A stretch of 39,839 nt of DNA from Protofrankia sp963555915 (GTDB lineage: Bacteria > Actinomycetota > Actinomycetes > Frankiales > Frankiaceae): NCBI RefSeq assembly GCF_963555915.1, contig NZ_CAUVXL010000146.1:1-39839 (forward strand). The letters are read 5' to 3'. This document shows positions 23,394 to 32,110 of this stretch, one piece after another. The position numbers and the translations under genes were made by a program. Every line of letters starts with the position of its first letter. Positions within the stretch are counted from its first letter, which is position 1. The notes under the pieces are model-generated. The model was given only the letters and a program-made list of their open reading frames with translations. It was not told the origin of the DNA and made no database searches.

Positions 23394-24467
23394 TCACCCG
23401 GTCGGGGCGGGACAGTCGCTCACATCCAGTGAACCGGCGGACTCGGTACGCAGACCGTTGAGATCGGTGACGGTCACGGTGAACGACAACCGACCGGCGG
23501 TGTTCGACGGCCCGACCGGACCCGACCAGTCGGACTGCTGCCCGGTCGCGCTGTCGAGGTTGAGCGCGGTGGTCGTCGTCCTGCCATCGGGCAGCCGGGC
23601 AACCAGTTGCACGCCGAAGACACCGGTCGCGTCGGTCGCGCGCACCGACACCATCGACAGGGTCGGCCCGGACGCGGGTGCGCATCCCAGCGGGTAGACG
23701 ATCGACGGGGCCGCCGTCACCGCATTGATGACGGGCGGGCCGGACACCACCGCGGTCACCCGGACCGCACCGGTGCCTGCGGGCTGCGTTGAGCCGCTGT
23801 GGACGACGACCGCGACCGAGATGTCGACCAGACCGGCCGGCGCGGCGGTGCGGTCGAGGGAGAACAGGACCGCCTTACGGCCGCCGGCGGCGACCGTGCC
23901 GGCTGACGGGCCGACGGCGAGCCAGGCCGGGGTCGCCGCGAACTGGTAGTCGGCGGTGACAGAGCCGGTATTACGCAGTTCCACGGTCGCCGAGGAGTTC
24001 ACCGAGCCAAGGTCGAGCATGGCGGGCGAGAACACGATGCTCGCGGCCGACGCCACGGTTGCCGCGGGTGAGGCGGCCCGGCCGCTCCCGTCGGCGGCCA
24101 GTGCCGGACCCGACGTCGGAAGTCGCCCGGTGGTGCCGGGAGCGCCACCAACGGCGACCCCGGTCTCGACGCCGCGAGCCGTACCGGCAGTCGCCACAGG
24201 TGCGCCGGGTGCGCCAGGCGTGGTCGTGACCTCGGCGACACCACCGTCTGCCGCAGTGGCCGCAGTGGCCGCGGGTGCGCCTACCGCTGCCGCCTGCGCC
24301 CCGGTAGGCCGGAAGCGGAGCCACGCCCCCATCCCCATGACCATCACAAGGGCCATGGTCACGGCGGCGATACGCCCCCACCGGACAGGAAGGATCCGGC
24401 CCGATCGCCCCCAGGGTGATCGATGCCGTCCCACCGTGGGGCTGTCACGGTCCAAGAACTGCGCCAT
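23394..24467 (-). CDS. Membrane-anchored Ala/Thr-rich protein with Ig-like domain
   Basis: 357 residues, family not recognised. A basic N-terminus (RHRSPWGRSGRILPVRWGR) precedes one membrane segment (IAAVTMALVMVMGMGAWL). A ~90-residue Ala/Gly/Thr/Pro linker follows, then a beta-rich domain (IVFSPAMLDLGSVNSSATVELRNTGS ... WLAVGPSAGTVAAGG) like BACON or other Ig-like folds in secreted actinobacterial proteins. A second beta-rich part ends with two Cys (PLGCAP and VSDCPAP). The architecture is that of an anchored extracellular protein, sometimes seen in anti-sigma-type proteins. The start has no good ribosome site and remains uncertain. Confidence 0.7.
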   Translation of the reverse strand: MAQFLDRDSPTVGRHRSPWGRSGRILPVRWGRIAAVTMALVMVMGMGAWLRFRPTGAQAAAVGAPAATAATAADGGVAEVTTTPGAPGAPVATAGTARGVETGVAVGGAPGTTGRLPTSGPALAADGSGRAASPAATVASAASIVFSPAMLDLGSVNSSATVELRNTGSVTADYQFAATPAWLAVGPSAGTVAAGGRKAVLFSLDRTAAPAGLVDISVAVVVHSGSTQPAGTGAVRVTAVVSGPPVINAVTAAPSIVYPLGCAPASGPTLSMVSVRATDATGVFGVQLVARLPDGRTTTTALNLDSATGQQSDWSGPVGPSNTAGRLSFTVTVTDLNGLRTESAGSLDVSDCPAPTG

Positions 24468-24914
24468 CGGATCGAGCGTAGGTCGACGAAGGCCGCCTGC
24501 ACAGGGGATCGGTTCGTTCGCGCCATGACGAAACGGTCACAATTCTTACCCGGGTCCAACCAACAGATCATCCGCTCAACGGCAAAAAATCAACTCTTCA
24601 ACAATATAGCAACAGGCAACAAACATTTGGCAAAAATCTGCGCGCAATCGGCGATGGCCCTGCTACCAGCCCCGCCGTCAGCCCCTCGAGCGACCCCGCT
24701 GTCAGCCCCGCGGGCGACCCCGCGGGCGACCCGTCCCGTACTCCGTCCCGCGCCCCTTCCCTCCGCACTTCCCGCGGCCCGGTGGCCGTCGACTCCACGG
24801 TTGACGCCGGGACCGACGGCTTGCGGATCGCCACCAAAATCGATCATGGTGCATCTTGGGCGCAGAGATGACAACGTCGTGAACGCATAATCGCCAGTCG
24901 ATAAGGAGCGGCCC
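24468..24914. promoter_or_regulatory. Divergent intergenic region upstream of the MaoC operon
   Basis: About 450 bases. 24530-24645 is unusually A-rich (for example GGCAAAAAATCAACTCTTCA and AACATTTGGCAAAAATC), followed by a C-rich stretch with short repeats (CCCCGCGGGCGA twice around 24708-24731). A plus-strand frame at 24423-24890 is open but Pro/Ala/Arg-rich and unlike a gene. A promoter for the MaoC genes is likely here, but I cannot mark its boxes. Confidence 0.4.
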
Positions 24915-25349
24915 ATGCCCGGAGCCCCGTTCACGATGGAGGTCGAACTCGGCAAGATCCGCGAGTTCGCCCACGCCACCAAGTCGTCCAACCCTGACTA
25001 CCTCACCACTGACGTACCGGTGTCACCGGCGACGTTCCTTGCCTCCGCCGCCTTCTGGACGGGGCCCGAGAACACCCCACCGATGGAGGAGCTCGGCGAC
25101 ATGGCCCGGCTCCTGCACGGCGAGCAGGAGTTCGTCTTCCACGGTGAACCGCCGCGCGCCGGCACCCGCCTCGTCGGCCAGACCCGCATCGGCGCCAGCT
25201 ACGAAAAGCAGGGCAGGCGCGGCGGAAGCATGCGGTTCGTCGAACTCCTCACCGAATTCCGCACACCCGAAGGCCGGCTCGTCGCCGAGGCGAAGAGCAC
25301 CGCCATCGTCACCGGCCAGACACCGACGGAAGGGTCCGCCACGTCATGA
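24915..25349 (+). CDS. MaoC-like dehydratase subunit, N-terminal hot-dog type (HadA-like)
   Basis: 144 residues. EVELGKIREFAHATKSSNPDYL, TFLASAAFW, LHGEQEFVFHGEPPRAGTRL and FVELLTEFRTPEGRLVAEAKST match the non-catalytic hot-dog half of two-subunit actinobacterial (R)-hydroxyacyl dehydratases. The second subunit is encoded next. AAGGAG lies before the ATG. The stop overlaps the partner's start as ATGA, which supports equal expression of a heterodimer. The mycobacterial HadA-HadB pair is the model; whether the substrate is ACP- or CoA-bound is unknown. Confidence 0.88.
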   Translation: MPGAPFTMEVELGKIREFAHATKSSNPDYLTTDVPVSPATFLASAAFWTGPENTPPMEELGDMARLLHGEQEFVFHGEPPRAGTRLVGQTRIGASYEKQGRRGGSMRFVELLTEFRTPEGRLVAEAKSTAIVTGQTPTEGSATS

Positions 25350-25816
25350 CAACCACCGTGACCACGGCGACGACTGTGACAACGGCGACCACCGCGGTGA
25401 ATCCCACGAGCTGGGCGGACCTCCAGCTCGGCGTGGCCGCGGCTCCGTTCACCGACACGCCGCTCACCCGCACGGATTTCGTCCGTTACCAGGGCGCGTC
25501 CGGCGACATGAACCCGATCCATCATGACGAACAGTTCGCGCGGGCCGCCGGTTTCCCGACCGTTTTCGCGGTCGGGATGCTGCAGGCCGGCATCCTGGCA
25601 ACCTATGCCACCGACTGGTTGGGCGCGGCGAACATCCGCCGGTTCCAGGTGCAGTTCCGGGAACAGGCGTGGCCCGATGACGTGCTGACCTACTCGGGCA
25701 GCGTCGTCGGCCGACGCGAGAAGGACGGACGACGCCTGGTCGACGTCGAACTCACCGCGACCCGCCAGACCGGTGGTGTCCACATCAAGGGCTCGGCGAC
25801 CTTCGCCGTCGCGTAG
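25346..25816 (+). CDS. MaoC-like dehydratase subunit, catalytic (HadB-like)
   Basis: 156 residues. The hydratase-2 motif is intact: Y-Q-G-A-S-G-D-M-N-P-I-H-H-D-E followed by FARAAGFPTVFAVGM, with catalytic Asp54 and His59. It pairs with the upstream hot-dog subunit to dehydrate or hydrate (R)-3-hydroxyacyl thioesters. The first ~18 residues are a Thr/Val/Ala repeat (TTTVTTATTVTTATTAV) encoded by near-repeated GTGAC-type words and unusual for the family. The true start may lie beyond it, though the ATGA overlap favours the ATG. A hairpin terminator begins at the stop codon. Confidence 0.9.
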   Translation: MTTTVTTATTVTTATTAVNPTSWADLQLGVAAAPFTDTPLTRTDFVRYQGASGDMNPIHHDEQFARAAGFPTVFAVGMLQAGILATYATDWLGAANIRRFQVQFREQAWPDDVLTYSGSVVGRREKDGRRLVDVELTATRQTGGVHIKGSATFAVA

Positions 25817-25857
25817 GCCCGGCCCACCGTCGGATTGCGGTGACGGGCGGCCGGGCC
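25816..25857. terminator. Terminator after the MaoC pair
   Basis: Outer stem GGCCCGGCC / GGCCGGGCC and inner stem CACCG / CGGTG form a long interrupted hairpin starting at the last base of the stop codon. It separates the MaoC pair from the SDR gene, so the SDR probably has its own promoter in the ~235 bases that follow. Confidence 0.65.
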
Positions 25858-26094
25858 TGGCAGGCACTCGGGCGCTTCGGTGGCTTGCGGACCCCACCGC
25901 GCGTGAGGATGCATCGGGACCCCCGATCCACCCCGGCCGGCACCCTCGCCAACCGGCAGGTTGCGGTCAGACAACGGGTCGAAGGCGAACAGCGCGCCGA
26001 AGCCGAACGGCGCGTACAACACCCCCACAGCCATCATGTGGAACAACGGCACCAGCAGACATAGGAGATAGATCGTGACAGCGGGAGTACGGGC

Positions 26095-27018
26095 ATGACC
26101 GGGATCTGCGAGGGACGCATCGTCGTCGTCACCGGGGCTGGCAACGGCATCGGCCGCGAACACGCGAAACTGTTCGCCCAGGAGGGCGCCAAGGTCGTCG
26201 TCAACGACCTCGGCGGCAGCCGCGACGGCTCGGGGGCCTCGACCGGCCCCGCCCAGGCCGTCGTCGACGAGATCAAAGCCGCGGGCGGGGAGGCCGTCGC
26301 CAACACCGACGACATCTCCAGCTGGGACGGCAGCAAGAACCTCATCGACCAAGCCATCGACGCCTTCGGCGGCCTGGATGTGGTGGTGAACAACGCCGGC
26401 ATCCTGCGCGACCGGATGCTCGCGAACATGACCGAAGCCGAGTGGGACGCGGTCATCAAGGTGCACCTCAAGGGCACCTTCGGACCGACCCACCACGCCG
26501 CCGCCTACTGGCGCGATCGGGCCAAGGCGGGTCAGCCCAACGACGCTCGAATCATCAACACGACCTCACCGTCCGGGCTGTTCGGCAATGTCGGACAGTC
26601 CAACTACGGCGCGGCCAAGGCGGGTATCGCGGCTTTCACCGTGATCACCGCGCAGGAGCTCGCTCGTTATGGGATCACCGTCAACGCGATCTCGCCGACC
26701 GCGCTGACCCGGTTGACCGAGGACCTGGCCTCCGTCCAGGCAATCAAGGATTCCGCCGGTGCCGCCGACCCGCTGGCGCCGGAGAACATCTCCCCGACCG
26801 TGGTGTGGTTGGGGAGCACCGCTTCGAAGGACATCACCGGCCGGGTGTTCTCCGTGTTCGGCGGCACCATCACCGTTGTCGAGGGCTGGGTCAACGGTCC
26901 GGGCGTCGACCGACAGGGTCGCTGGTCGCCGGGAGAGCTGTCCGAGGTGATCCCGGACCTGGTCGCGAAGGCGGCGCCCGGGGCCGACATGACAGGCAAC
27001 CGGCCCGTCCAGGCATAA
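26095..27018 (+). CDS. Short-chain dehydrogenase, 3-hydroxyacyl-CoA dehydrogenase-like
   Basis: 307 residues. A Rossmann fold with TGAGNGIGREHAK near residue 13, NNAG, and active-site Tyr171 and Lys175 in NYGAAK. The long loop (VNDLGGSRDGSGASTGPAQAVVDEI) and the C-terminal extension resemble the dehydrogenase domain of peroxisomal multifunctional enzyme type 2, so the likely reaction is NAD-dependent 3-hydroxyacyl-CoA oxidation or 3-oxoacyl reduction. With the MaoC pair upstream it could form a hydroxyacyl module for fatty acid, polyketide or steroid side-chain metabolism. The ATG has GGGAG before it. A palindromic repeat begins at the stop codon. Confidence 0.9.
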   Translation: MTGICEGRIVVVTGAGNGIGREHAKLFAQEGAKVVVNDLGGSRDGSGASTGPAQAVVDEIKAAGGEAVANTDDISSWDGSKNLIDQAIDAFGGLDVVVNNAGILRDRMLANMTEAEWDAVIKVHLKGTFGPTHHAAAYWRDRAKAGQPNDARIINTTSPSGLFGNVGQSNYGAAKAGIAAFTVITAQELARYGITVNAISPTALTRLTEDLASVQAIKDSAGAADPLAPENISPTVVWLGSTASKDITGRVFSVFGGTITVVEGWVNGPGVDRQGRWSPGELSEVIPDLVAKAAPGADMTGNRPVQA

Positions 27019-27078
27019 GAGCGCCCGGCAACAGGGGCCGACCGGCAACAGGGGCCGACCGGCAACAGGGGCGACCGG
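27016..27078. repeat. Palindromic repeat family R, one arm only, with internal tandem expansion
   Basis: Starts with the SDR stop TAA and reads AGAGCGCCCGGCAACAGGGG. The 17-base unit CCGGCAACAGGGGCCGA is then repeated, giving three units in all, before GCGACCGG. It has the end sequence of the R family but no opposite arm before the ATPase stop at 27114. Confidence 0.7.
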
Positions 27079-27113
27079 CTTCCGGCTTCACCCGGGCCTG
27101 CGGCGGCGCGGGA

Positions 27114-30100
27114 TCAGTCCTCCGCACGCCGCCACTGACCCGGGTGGAGCCAGGCCGGGAGCCAGGCCGGGAGCAGGGCCACGGTGTCCGGGACGACCCG
27201 GGCCGCAACCGGCTCCAGCGCCCTGGACAGCAGCGTTCCACCCGCACAGGAGCCGGCCACGATCGTCCAGCCGGCCGGACCGAGCGGGGTGCAACCGAAG
27301 AAGTGGCTGAGCCCGGGTGTCTGTACGACCGCAACCAACACGGCCGCGGATCCGAGGCTGCTCAGCAGCACCGACCTGCCCCGGCCCCCAACCAGGACCG
27401 TCTGACCGAGCTGCGCGCCGATCAGAGCAGCAAGCCCCACGGTGTCGGCGTGGCGGCGACGGCCGGTGAAACGGGCGACAAGCCATCCACCGGATGCGGC
27501 GGCCGTGGTGGCGACGGCGCGCACCGCCACTTCCCGGGCGAGTGCGCGGCCGAGCGACTGCTCCGGGCCCTCGCCGAGAAACTGACCCGCCTTGTCGGGG
27601 TCGGGTTGGCGCAGCGCCACGGCGAGCCCCGGCGCGAGATCGGTGAGGAGGTTGACCAGCAACAACTGCCGGGCCGACAACGGCGATGCCCCCGTGGCCA
27701 CCGACCCGAGCAGGGTGAAGGCGATCTCACCCAGGTTACCCCCCACGAAAATACCCAACGCCTGGCGGACCGAGGCCCACATCGCCCGGCCTTCGACCAG
27801 AACATCCAGGATCGTCTCGAGCCTGTCATCGGTGACGACCACGTCGGCGGCGGCCCGAGCTGCCGGGGTGCCGCGTTTGCCCAGAGCGATCCCGACGTCC
27901 GCGAGCCGGATGGCGGGGGCGTCGTTGGCCCCGTCGCCGGTCATCGCGACCACCTTGCCCAGCCGCTGATAGGACTCGACAACGCGCACCTTGTGCGCCG
28001 GGGTACCGCGGGCCACCACCGACACCTCGGGCAGCAACGCGTCGAGCGCGTCGTCGTCCAGGGCATCGATCTCCGTACCGGTCACCACCCGGCCGCTGTC
28101 GAGTACTCCCAGTTCGGTGGCGATCGTCTCCGCGGTGGTCGGATGATCACCAGTAATCATCATGGTCCGGACGCCCGCGTCGCTCAGCTGGACGAGCGAC
28201 GGCCCGGCGCCGGCCCGGACCGGGTCGGACAGCCCCAGGAAGCCGAGAAAGGTCAGCCCGTCGAGGTCGCTGTCGGCCAGTTCCCGGGCCGCCACCGGCA
28301 TCCGCCGTTCAGCGACCGCCAGCACCCGATAGCCACCTCGACCGAGCGCATTGTGTTCACGGTTCAACCGTGCACGGCTGGCCCGGTCCAGGGGGATGGT
28401 GCCGTGCACGGTGCGCCACCGGAGGCAACGCGGGACAATCGCTTCGGGCGCACCCTTGACGCTGAGGAGCGCACCGTCACCCGCCCGCCCGAGGCAGGCG
28501 TGATAGCTGCGGCCCGGTTCGAAAGGCAGCGACGCCACCGCCGTCCACGACGCCAGGCCGTGGTCGCACCCAACGCCGGCGGCAGCCGCTCCCTTGGCCA
28601 CCGCCCGGTCGGTGGGGTGGGGCAGCTTGGCATGCGTGGCGGCATCGGCCGGGGTGGCGCGCAGTCCGGCGGCCACGACCTGGCGTTGCCGGGCATCAAG
28701 GTCCATGACGGCGGCGGTCCGGGCGCCGTCCGACACGGCCCCCAGGCGAATCCTGCCTCTGGTGAGCGTGCCGGTCTTGTCGAAACAAAGCACGTCCACC
28801 CGGCCGAGAGTCTCGATGGTCCGCGGGTTTCGTACCAGTGCCCCGCGGCCGGACAACCGCCGGGCGGCGGAAAGCTGGGCCGCAGTGGCGAGGAACGGCA
28901 GGCCCTCAGGCACGGCGGCAACAGCCAGCGCCACGCCCGCGCTCAGCGTGTTTCGAACGGGCCGGCCACGGATGAGTCCGGACGCGAGCAGCGTCCCGGC
29001 CGCGCCGATCACCACCGGCACGGTGAACTCGGTGATCGCGGAGAGCCGCGCTTCGACCCCGACGGCCCTGGCCGGACCCGTCGCCACGGCCATGCTCCGG
29101 CCCGCCTCGGTGGCCGGACCCGTCGCCACGACCACAGCTCTGCCGTGACCGGCGGCCACCGTGGTCCCCTCGTACACCATGGACGCCCTGGCGGCCACGT
29201 GACTGACTGCGACCGGACGTGGGGACTTCGCAACGGGAAGGGATTCACCGGTCAGCGAGGACTCGTCAACCTCAAGATCTGTCGCTGCCAGCAGGCGGCC
29301 GTCGGCGGGAACGACGTCCCCTGGCCCGATCGAGATCACGTCGCCGGAAACGATCTCCTGTGCGGTGACGTCGACATCCCGGCGGTCGCGACGCACCCGT
29401 GCGCGGACCGCGGACTGGGCGAACAGGCGGGCAAGAGCGGCGTCGGCCCGCCGCTGCTGGACCGCACCCATGAGCGCGGACACGACCGCGACACTGACCA
29501 CCAGAGCCGCATCCAGCACCGATCCGGTGGCAGCCGACAGGGCCGCCCCACCGAGGAGAATCGGCGTCAGCGGGTTGGAGAACTCCCGGACGAAGGCTCC
29601 GACCAGATCCGGCGCGACCGCGCCCACGCCGGCCACCTCCGAGCGCCGCGCCAGCGCGTCAGCGCGCGAGAGCCCATTGGGGGTGCTGTCCAGCTGCTCC
29701 AGGACACGTCGCGCCGGCAGCACGTGCCATGGCGTACGGGGGCTGGCCGGCGGCGGCGGACGCCTAGCGAGATCACGTGCAACCCGGATCCCGTTGCCGA
29801 GCGACAGCGCGGTCGCCCCGTGCACCATCAGCGTCGAGCGGGTCACCAGGTGGGGGCCGATGCCGGTCACCGCTACCAGCGCACCCGCGCCGGACCCGAT
29901 CTGGGCGAGCCGCACCGCTTGCCGGCTCACCGTGGCGGCGGCGACAGCCTCCACCATCATCGCCGCGGCCGAGAGATCCCCGCCGACCAGGACGTCCGCA
30001 CCCCAGGCCGGGGAGCCGTCATGGTCGTCGACCCCGACCCCGACACCGACGTCGGCGCCGGCCACCGCGGCACGCCGGTGCGAGACAACAAGAACACCGC

Positions 30101-31736
30101 CGCGCTCCGCCTGTAGATCGGCGATGACCGCCACCAGCCGCCGCCCGCCCGGGACCACCGGGAACCCGAGACCGTCGGCCGGACCCCGGTCGCCCTGGGC
30201 CACGCGCACCGCGAGTCCGCTGCGACGACAGGACGCCAACAGCGCCTCGCTCGCCGGCGCCCGCTCGGGAATCGCCCAGACGACCGCCATCGGTCTGCCA
30301 CCCTGTGTGAGGCCGAGGATCCTCACAGCCCCCGCGGTTTCCAACCGCTGCTTGTCCTGGATACCCGAGCAGCCGTACGGAGCCAGCGGGTCCAGCGGGT
30401 CCAGCGGGTCCAGCGGGTCCAGCGGGTCCAGCGGGTCCAGCGGGTCCAGCGGGTCCAGCGGGGCGAGCGTCCAACCGTCCCGGGTGACCAGTGCGGCCGG
30501 ATCGGTCGGCTGAAACAGCGCATAGGCTTGGACTGCGACCTCGCTCGGGTCCGCGCCGTCCACCGGGATGACCTCGCCAACTGCGAGCATGGGGCTCACC
30601 AGGATGTCGTGATCAATCACGATGGTGTCTACCCGGTCGAGCCGCCGCAGGGCCTCGGGACGCATCACGTGGACACCGCGGCGCGCCAGCACCCACATGA
30701 GATGGTGGGAAAATCCCTCCCGGCCGAACCGTACGGGACGCGGTAGCAGGGCTAACCCGGCCACAGCGGCACGGCGCGCGTCGCCGGTGACGGCCGCGGT
30801 GGCCCCGAATGCCCCCAGCGCGCCGATCCCGGCGGCGTCGGCGTACCGCTCCAGCGGCCCGCGCGGCAGCGGTCGAGGCCGCTCGCCGACCACCGCCTCG
30901 GCTGCCGCACGGTCCGGATCGCCGAGCAGATCGTCGCCGGCTGCGATGAAGGCACTGCGTCGGGCGCAGGCGGCCGCGAGGGCTTCGGCTCGAAGCACCG
31001 CATCGACACCGATGGCGACGTCCCCGTGCGACAGCCCCATCGCGGTTGCGGTGGCCACCGCCAGGACGATGTCCGCCCGCTCCAGGCCGATCGCCCTCTC
31101 CAGGATCCCGCGTAGTCGCGGCTGGGTGTCGACGACCGTGACGAGCGAGGCGAGCTCGATCGGCAATGGCAGCCAGCGGGCGACCCGACCCGCCGACGCC
31201 ACCCCGAAGGCAACCCCGTCTGCGACCAGCGCGGTAGCCGCCCGCACCACGGGAGCCGGTGAATCCGGTGAATCCGGCTGATCGGACAGCCTCGGGCTAC
31301 GGTGGCCGCCCGCCCCGACCAGCGCCTCACCGCCACCGCCCCCCGCAGTATCACCGGCGTCAGCACCACTGCCGTCAGGCCCACTGGCGTCAGCACCACT
31401 GGCGTCAAGGCGCTCCACCCGTTCGACTACCGCCGTCAACTCGCGTTGGGTCGGATAGGGATCGGACAACGCGAGCAGAACCCGTCCCAGCGGTGCGTTG
31501 ACCCGGGCCCACAGGACCCCTGGGCAGCGCTGGAGCTCCTGCTCCAGGAGCCTGCGCCGCGCCTCGCCCGACGGACCCCAGATACCTTTACCGTGCACCT
31601 TGACGCTTGCCCGGGACCGAGCAATCCGATCGTCGGGTGAGGGAGCAACCGCGGGCTCCATCCGATCCAGAAACGGTCTCGCCACCGATGCAAGCCCCAT
31701 GCCGGACAGCAGGTGCCAAACCTCTGACAGGGGCAT
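27114..31736 (-). CDS. Giant P-type ATPase, CtpH/CtpI-like, with a decayed N-terminal half
   Basis: 1540 residues, close to mycobacterial CtpH. The functional half has TGES, PEGLP in a membrane helix, the phosphorylation motif DKTGTLT (Asp986), KGAPE and TGDGANDAPAI, then C-terminal membrane helices; the PEGLP/KGAPE pattern is that of calcium-type (P2) pumps. The first ~650 residues look like an older, degenerate P-type half: a weak HMA-like segment (VKVHGKGIWGPSGEARRRL), D-H-D-I-L-V at residue 375 where DKTGT would be, and A-D-V-G-V-G-V-G-V in the GDGxND region. The ATG at 31736 has GGGAGG six bases upstream. An eight-fold L-D-P repeat lies near residues 425-452. The ion carried is unknown. 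Confidence 0.92.
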   Translation of the reverse strand: MPLSEVWHLLSGMGLASVARPFLDRMEPAVAPSPDDRIARSRASVKVHGKGIWGPSGEARRRLLEQELQRCPGVLWARVNAPLGRVLLALSDPYPTQRELTAVVERVERLDASGADASGPDGSGADAGDTAGGGGGEALVGAGGHRSPRLSDQPDSPDSPAPVVRAATALVADGVAFGVASAGRVARWLPLPIELASLVTVVDTQPRLRGILERAIGLERADIVLAVATATAMGLSHGDVAIGVDAVLRAEALAAACARRSAFIAAGDDLLGDPDRAAAEAVVGERPRPLPRGPLERYADAAGIGALGAFGATAAVTGDARRAAVAGLALLPRPVRFGREGFSHHLMWVLARRGVHVMRPEALRRLDRVDTIVIDHDILVSPMLAVGEVIPVDGADPSEVAVQAYALFQPTDPAALVTRDGWTLAPLDPLDPLDPLDPLDPLDPLDPLDPLAPYGCSGIQDKQRLETAGAVRILGLTQGGRPMAVVWAIPERAPASEALLASCRRSGLAVRVAQGDRGPADGLGFPVVPGGRRLVAVIADLQAERGGVLVVSHRRAAVAGADVGVGVGVDDHDGSPAWGADVLVGGDLSAAAMMVEAVAAATVSRQAVRLAQIGSGAGALVAVTGIGPHLVTRSTLMVHGATALSLGNGIRVARDLARRPPPPASPRTPWHVLPARRVLEQLDSTPNGLSRADALARRSEVAGVGAVAPDLVGAFVREFSNPLTPILLGGAALSAATGSVLDAALVVSVAVVSALMGAVQQRRADAALARLFAQSAVRARVRRDRRDVDVTAQEIVSGDVISIGPGDVVPADGRLLAATDLEVDESSLTGESLPVAKSPRPVAVSHVAARASMVYEGTTVAAGHGRAVVVATGPATEAGRSMAVATGPARAVGVEARLSAITEFTVPVVIGAAGTLLASGLIRGRPVRNTLSAGVALAVAAVPEGLPFLATAAQLSAARRLSGRGALVRNPRTIETLGRVDVLCFDKTGTLTRGRIRLGAVSDGARTAAVMDLDARQRQVVAAGLRATPADAATHAKLPHPTDRAVAKGAAAAGVGCDHGLASWTAVASLPFEPGRSYHACLGRAGDGALLSVKGAPEAIVPRCLRWRTVHGTIPLDRASRARLNREHNALGRGGYRVLAVAERRMPVAARELADSDLDGLTFLGFLGLSDPVRAGAGPSLVQLSDAGVRTMMITGDHPTTAETIATELGVLDSGRVVTGTEIDALDDDALDALLPEVSVVARGTPAHKVRVVESYQRLGKVVAMTGDGANDAPAIRLADVGIALGKRGTPAARAAADVVVTDDRLETILDVLVEGRAMWASVRQALGIFVGGNLGEIAFTLLGSVATGASPLSARQLLLVNLLTDLAPGLAVALRQPDPDKAGQFLGEGPEQSLGRALAREVAVRAVATTAAASGGWLVARFTGRRRHADTVGLAALIGAQLGQTVLVGGRGRSVLLSSLGSAAVLVAVVQTPGLSHFFGCTPLGPAGWTIVAGSCAGGTLLSRALEPVAARVVPDTVALLPAWLPAWLHPGQWRRAED
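30383..30463. repeat. In-frame 9-bp minisatellite inside the P-type ATPase gene
   Basis: Eight perfect tandem copies of CCAGCGGGT and a ninth ending in G. On the coding strand they give a run of eight L-D-P triplets in the degenerate half of the ATPase. Because the unit is a multiple of three, copy-number change would keep the frame. Confidence 0.95.
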
Positions 31737-32110
31737 CTGCACCCTCCCATCATCACCGTAAGATTCTTTACGGTCACCAGAGGTCAGCACGTCAGGCGGC
31801 AGCCTCCACCGCCACGCCACCAGGACCAAGCGGCTCCGACCGTCCGACCGGCCACCGTCCTGACCGGCCACCGCCCGGCCGGTGCGTGTAGCTGGCCCGA
31901 TACCCCGACGCGGGCGTTAAACACCCGGTCCAGGCACGCCGGCGCCTCCGGGGCTCAATCGCGAGCAAAAGATTGATTCAAAAAGTGATGCAAACTTGAC
32001 GGAAAGTAAAAAATTTGCCTCAAAGAAAGATGGAGGTTTCGATTTTGAGATCTCCCGTTTACCTGTGGTTCCCCTGCGGGAGGATGAACACATAACGGAA
32101 AGGAGGTCCG
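31737..32110. promoter_or_regulatory. Divergent promoter region between the P-type ATPase and a small membrane gene
   Basis: About 370 bases; 31970-32060 is A-rich for this genome. Upstream of the right-hand gene, GTTT at 32057-32060 and GGGAGG at 32078-32083 are 17 bases apart. This is near the GTTT-N15-17-GGGTAT pattern of actinobacterial stress (SigB/SigF) promoters, but the last bases of the second box do not fit. An alternative -35 like TTGACG lies near 31997. Assignment is weak. Confidence 0.35.

Noticed and set aside
23150..23394. The R palindrome as part of a terD operator only
   Set aside because: The same sequence occurs near other, unrelated genes at 27.0, 32.6 and 34.3 kb, so it is a dispersed element and not specific to terD.
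24423..24890. Possible 155-residue plus-strand gene before the MaoC pair
   Set aside because: It overlaps the start of the minus-strand Ala-rich gene, is made of Pro/Ala/Arg repeats in its second half and spans the A-rich promoter-like stretch.
26442..30116. A 1224-codon plus-strand frame opposite the P-type ATPase and SDR
   Set aside because: Gln/Arg/Gly/His-rich low-complexity translation; it runs across the SDR in another frame and lies antisense to intact ATPase motifs.
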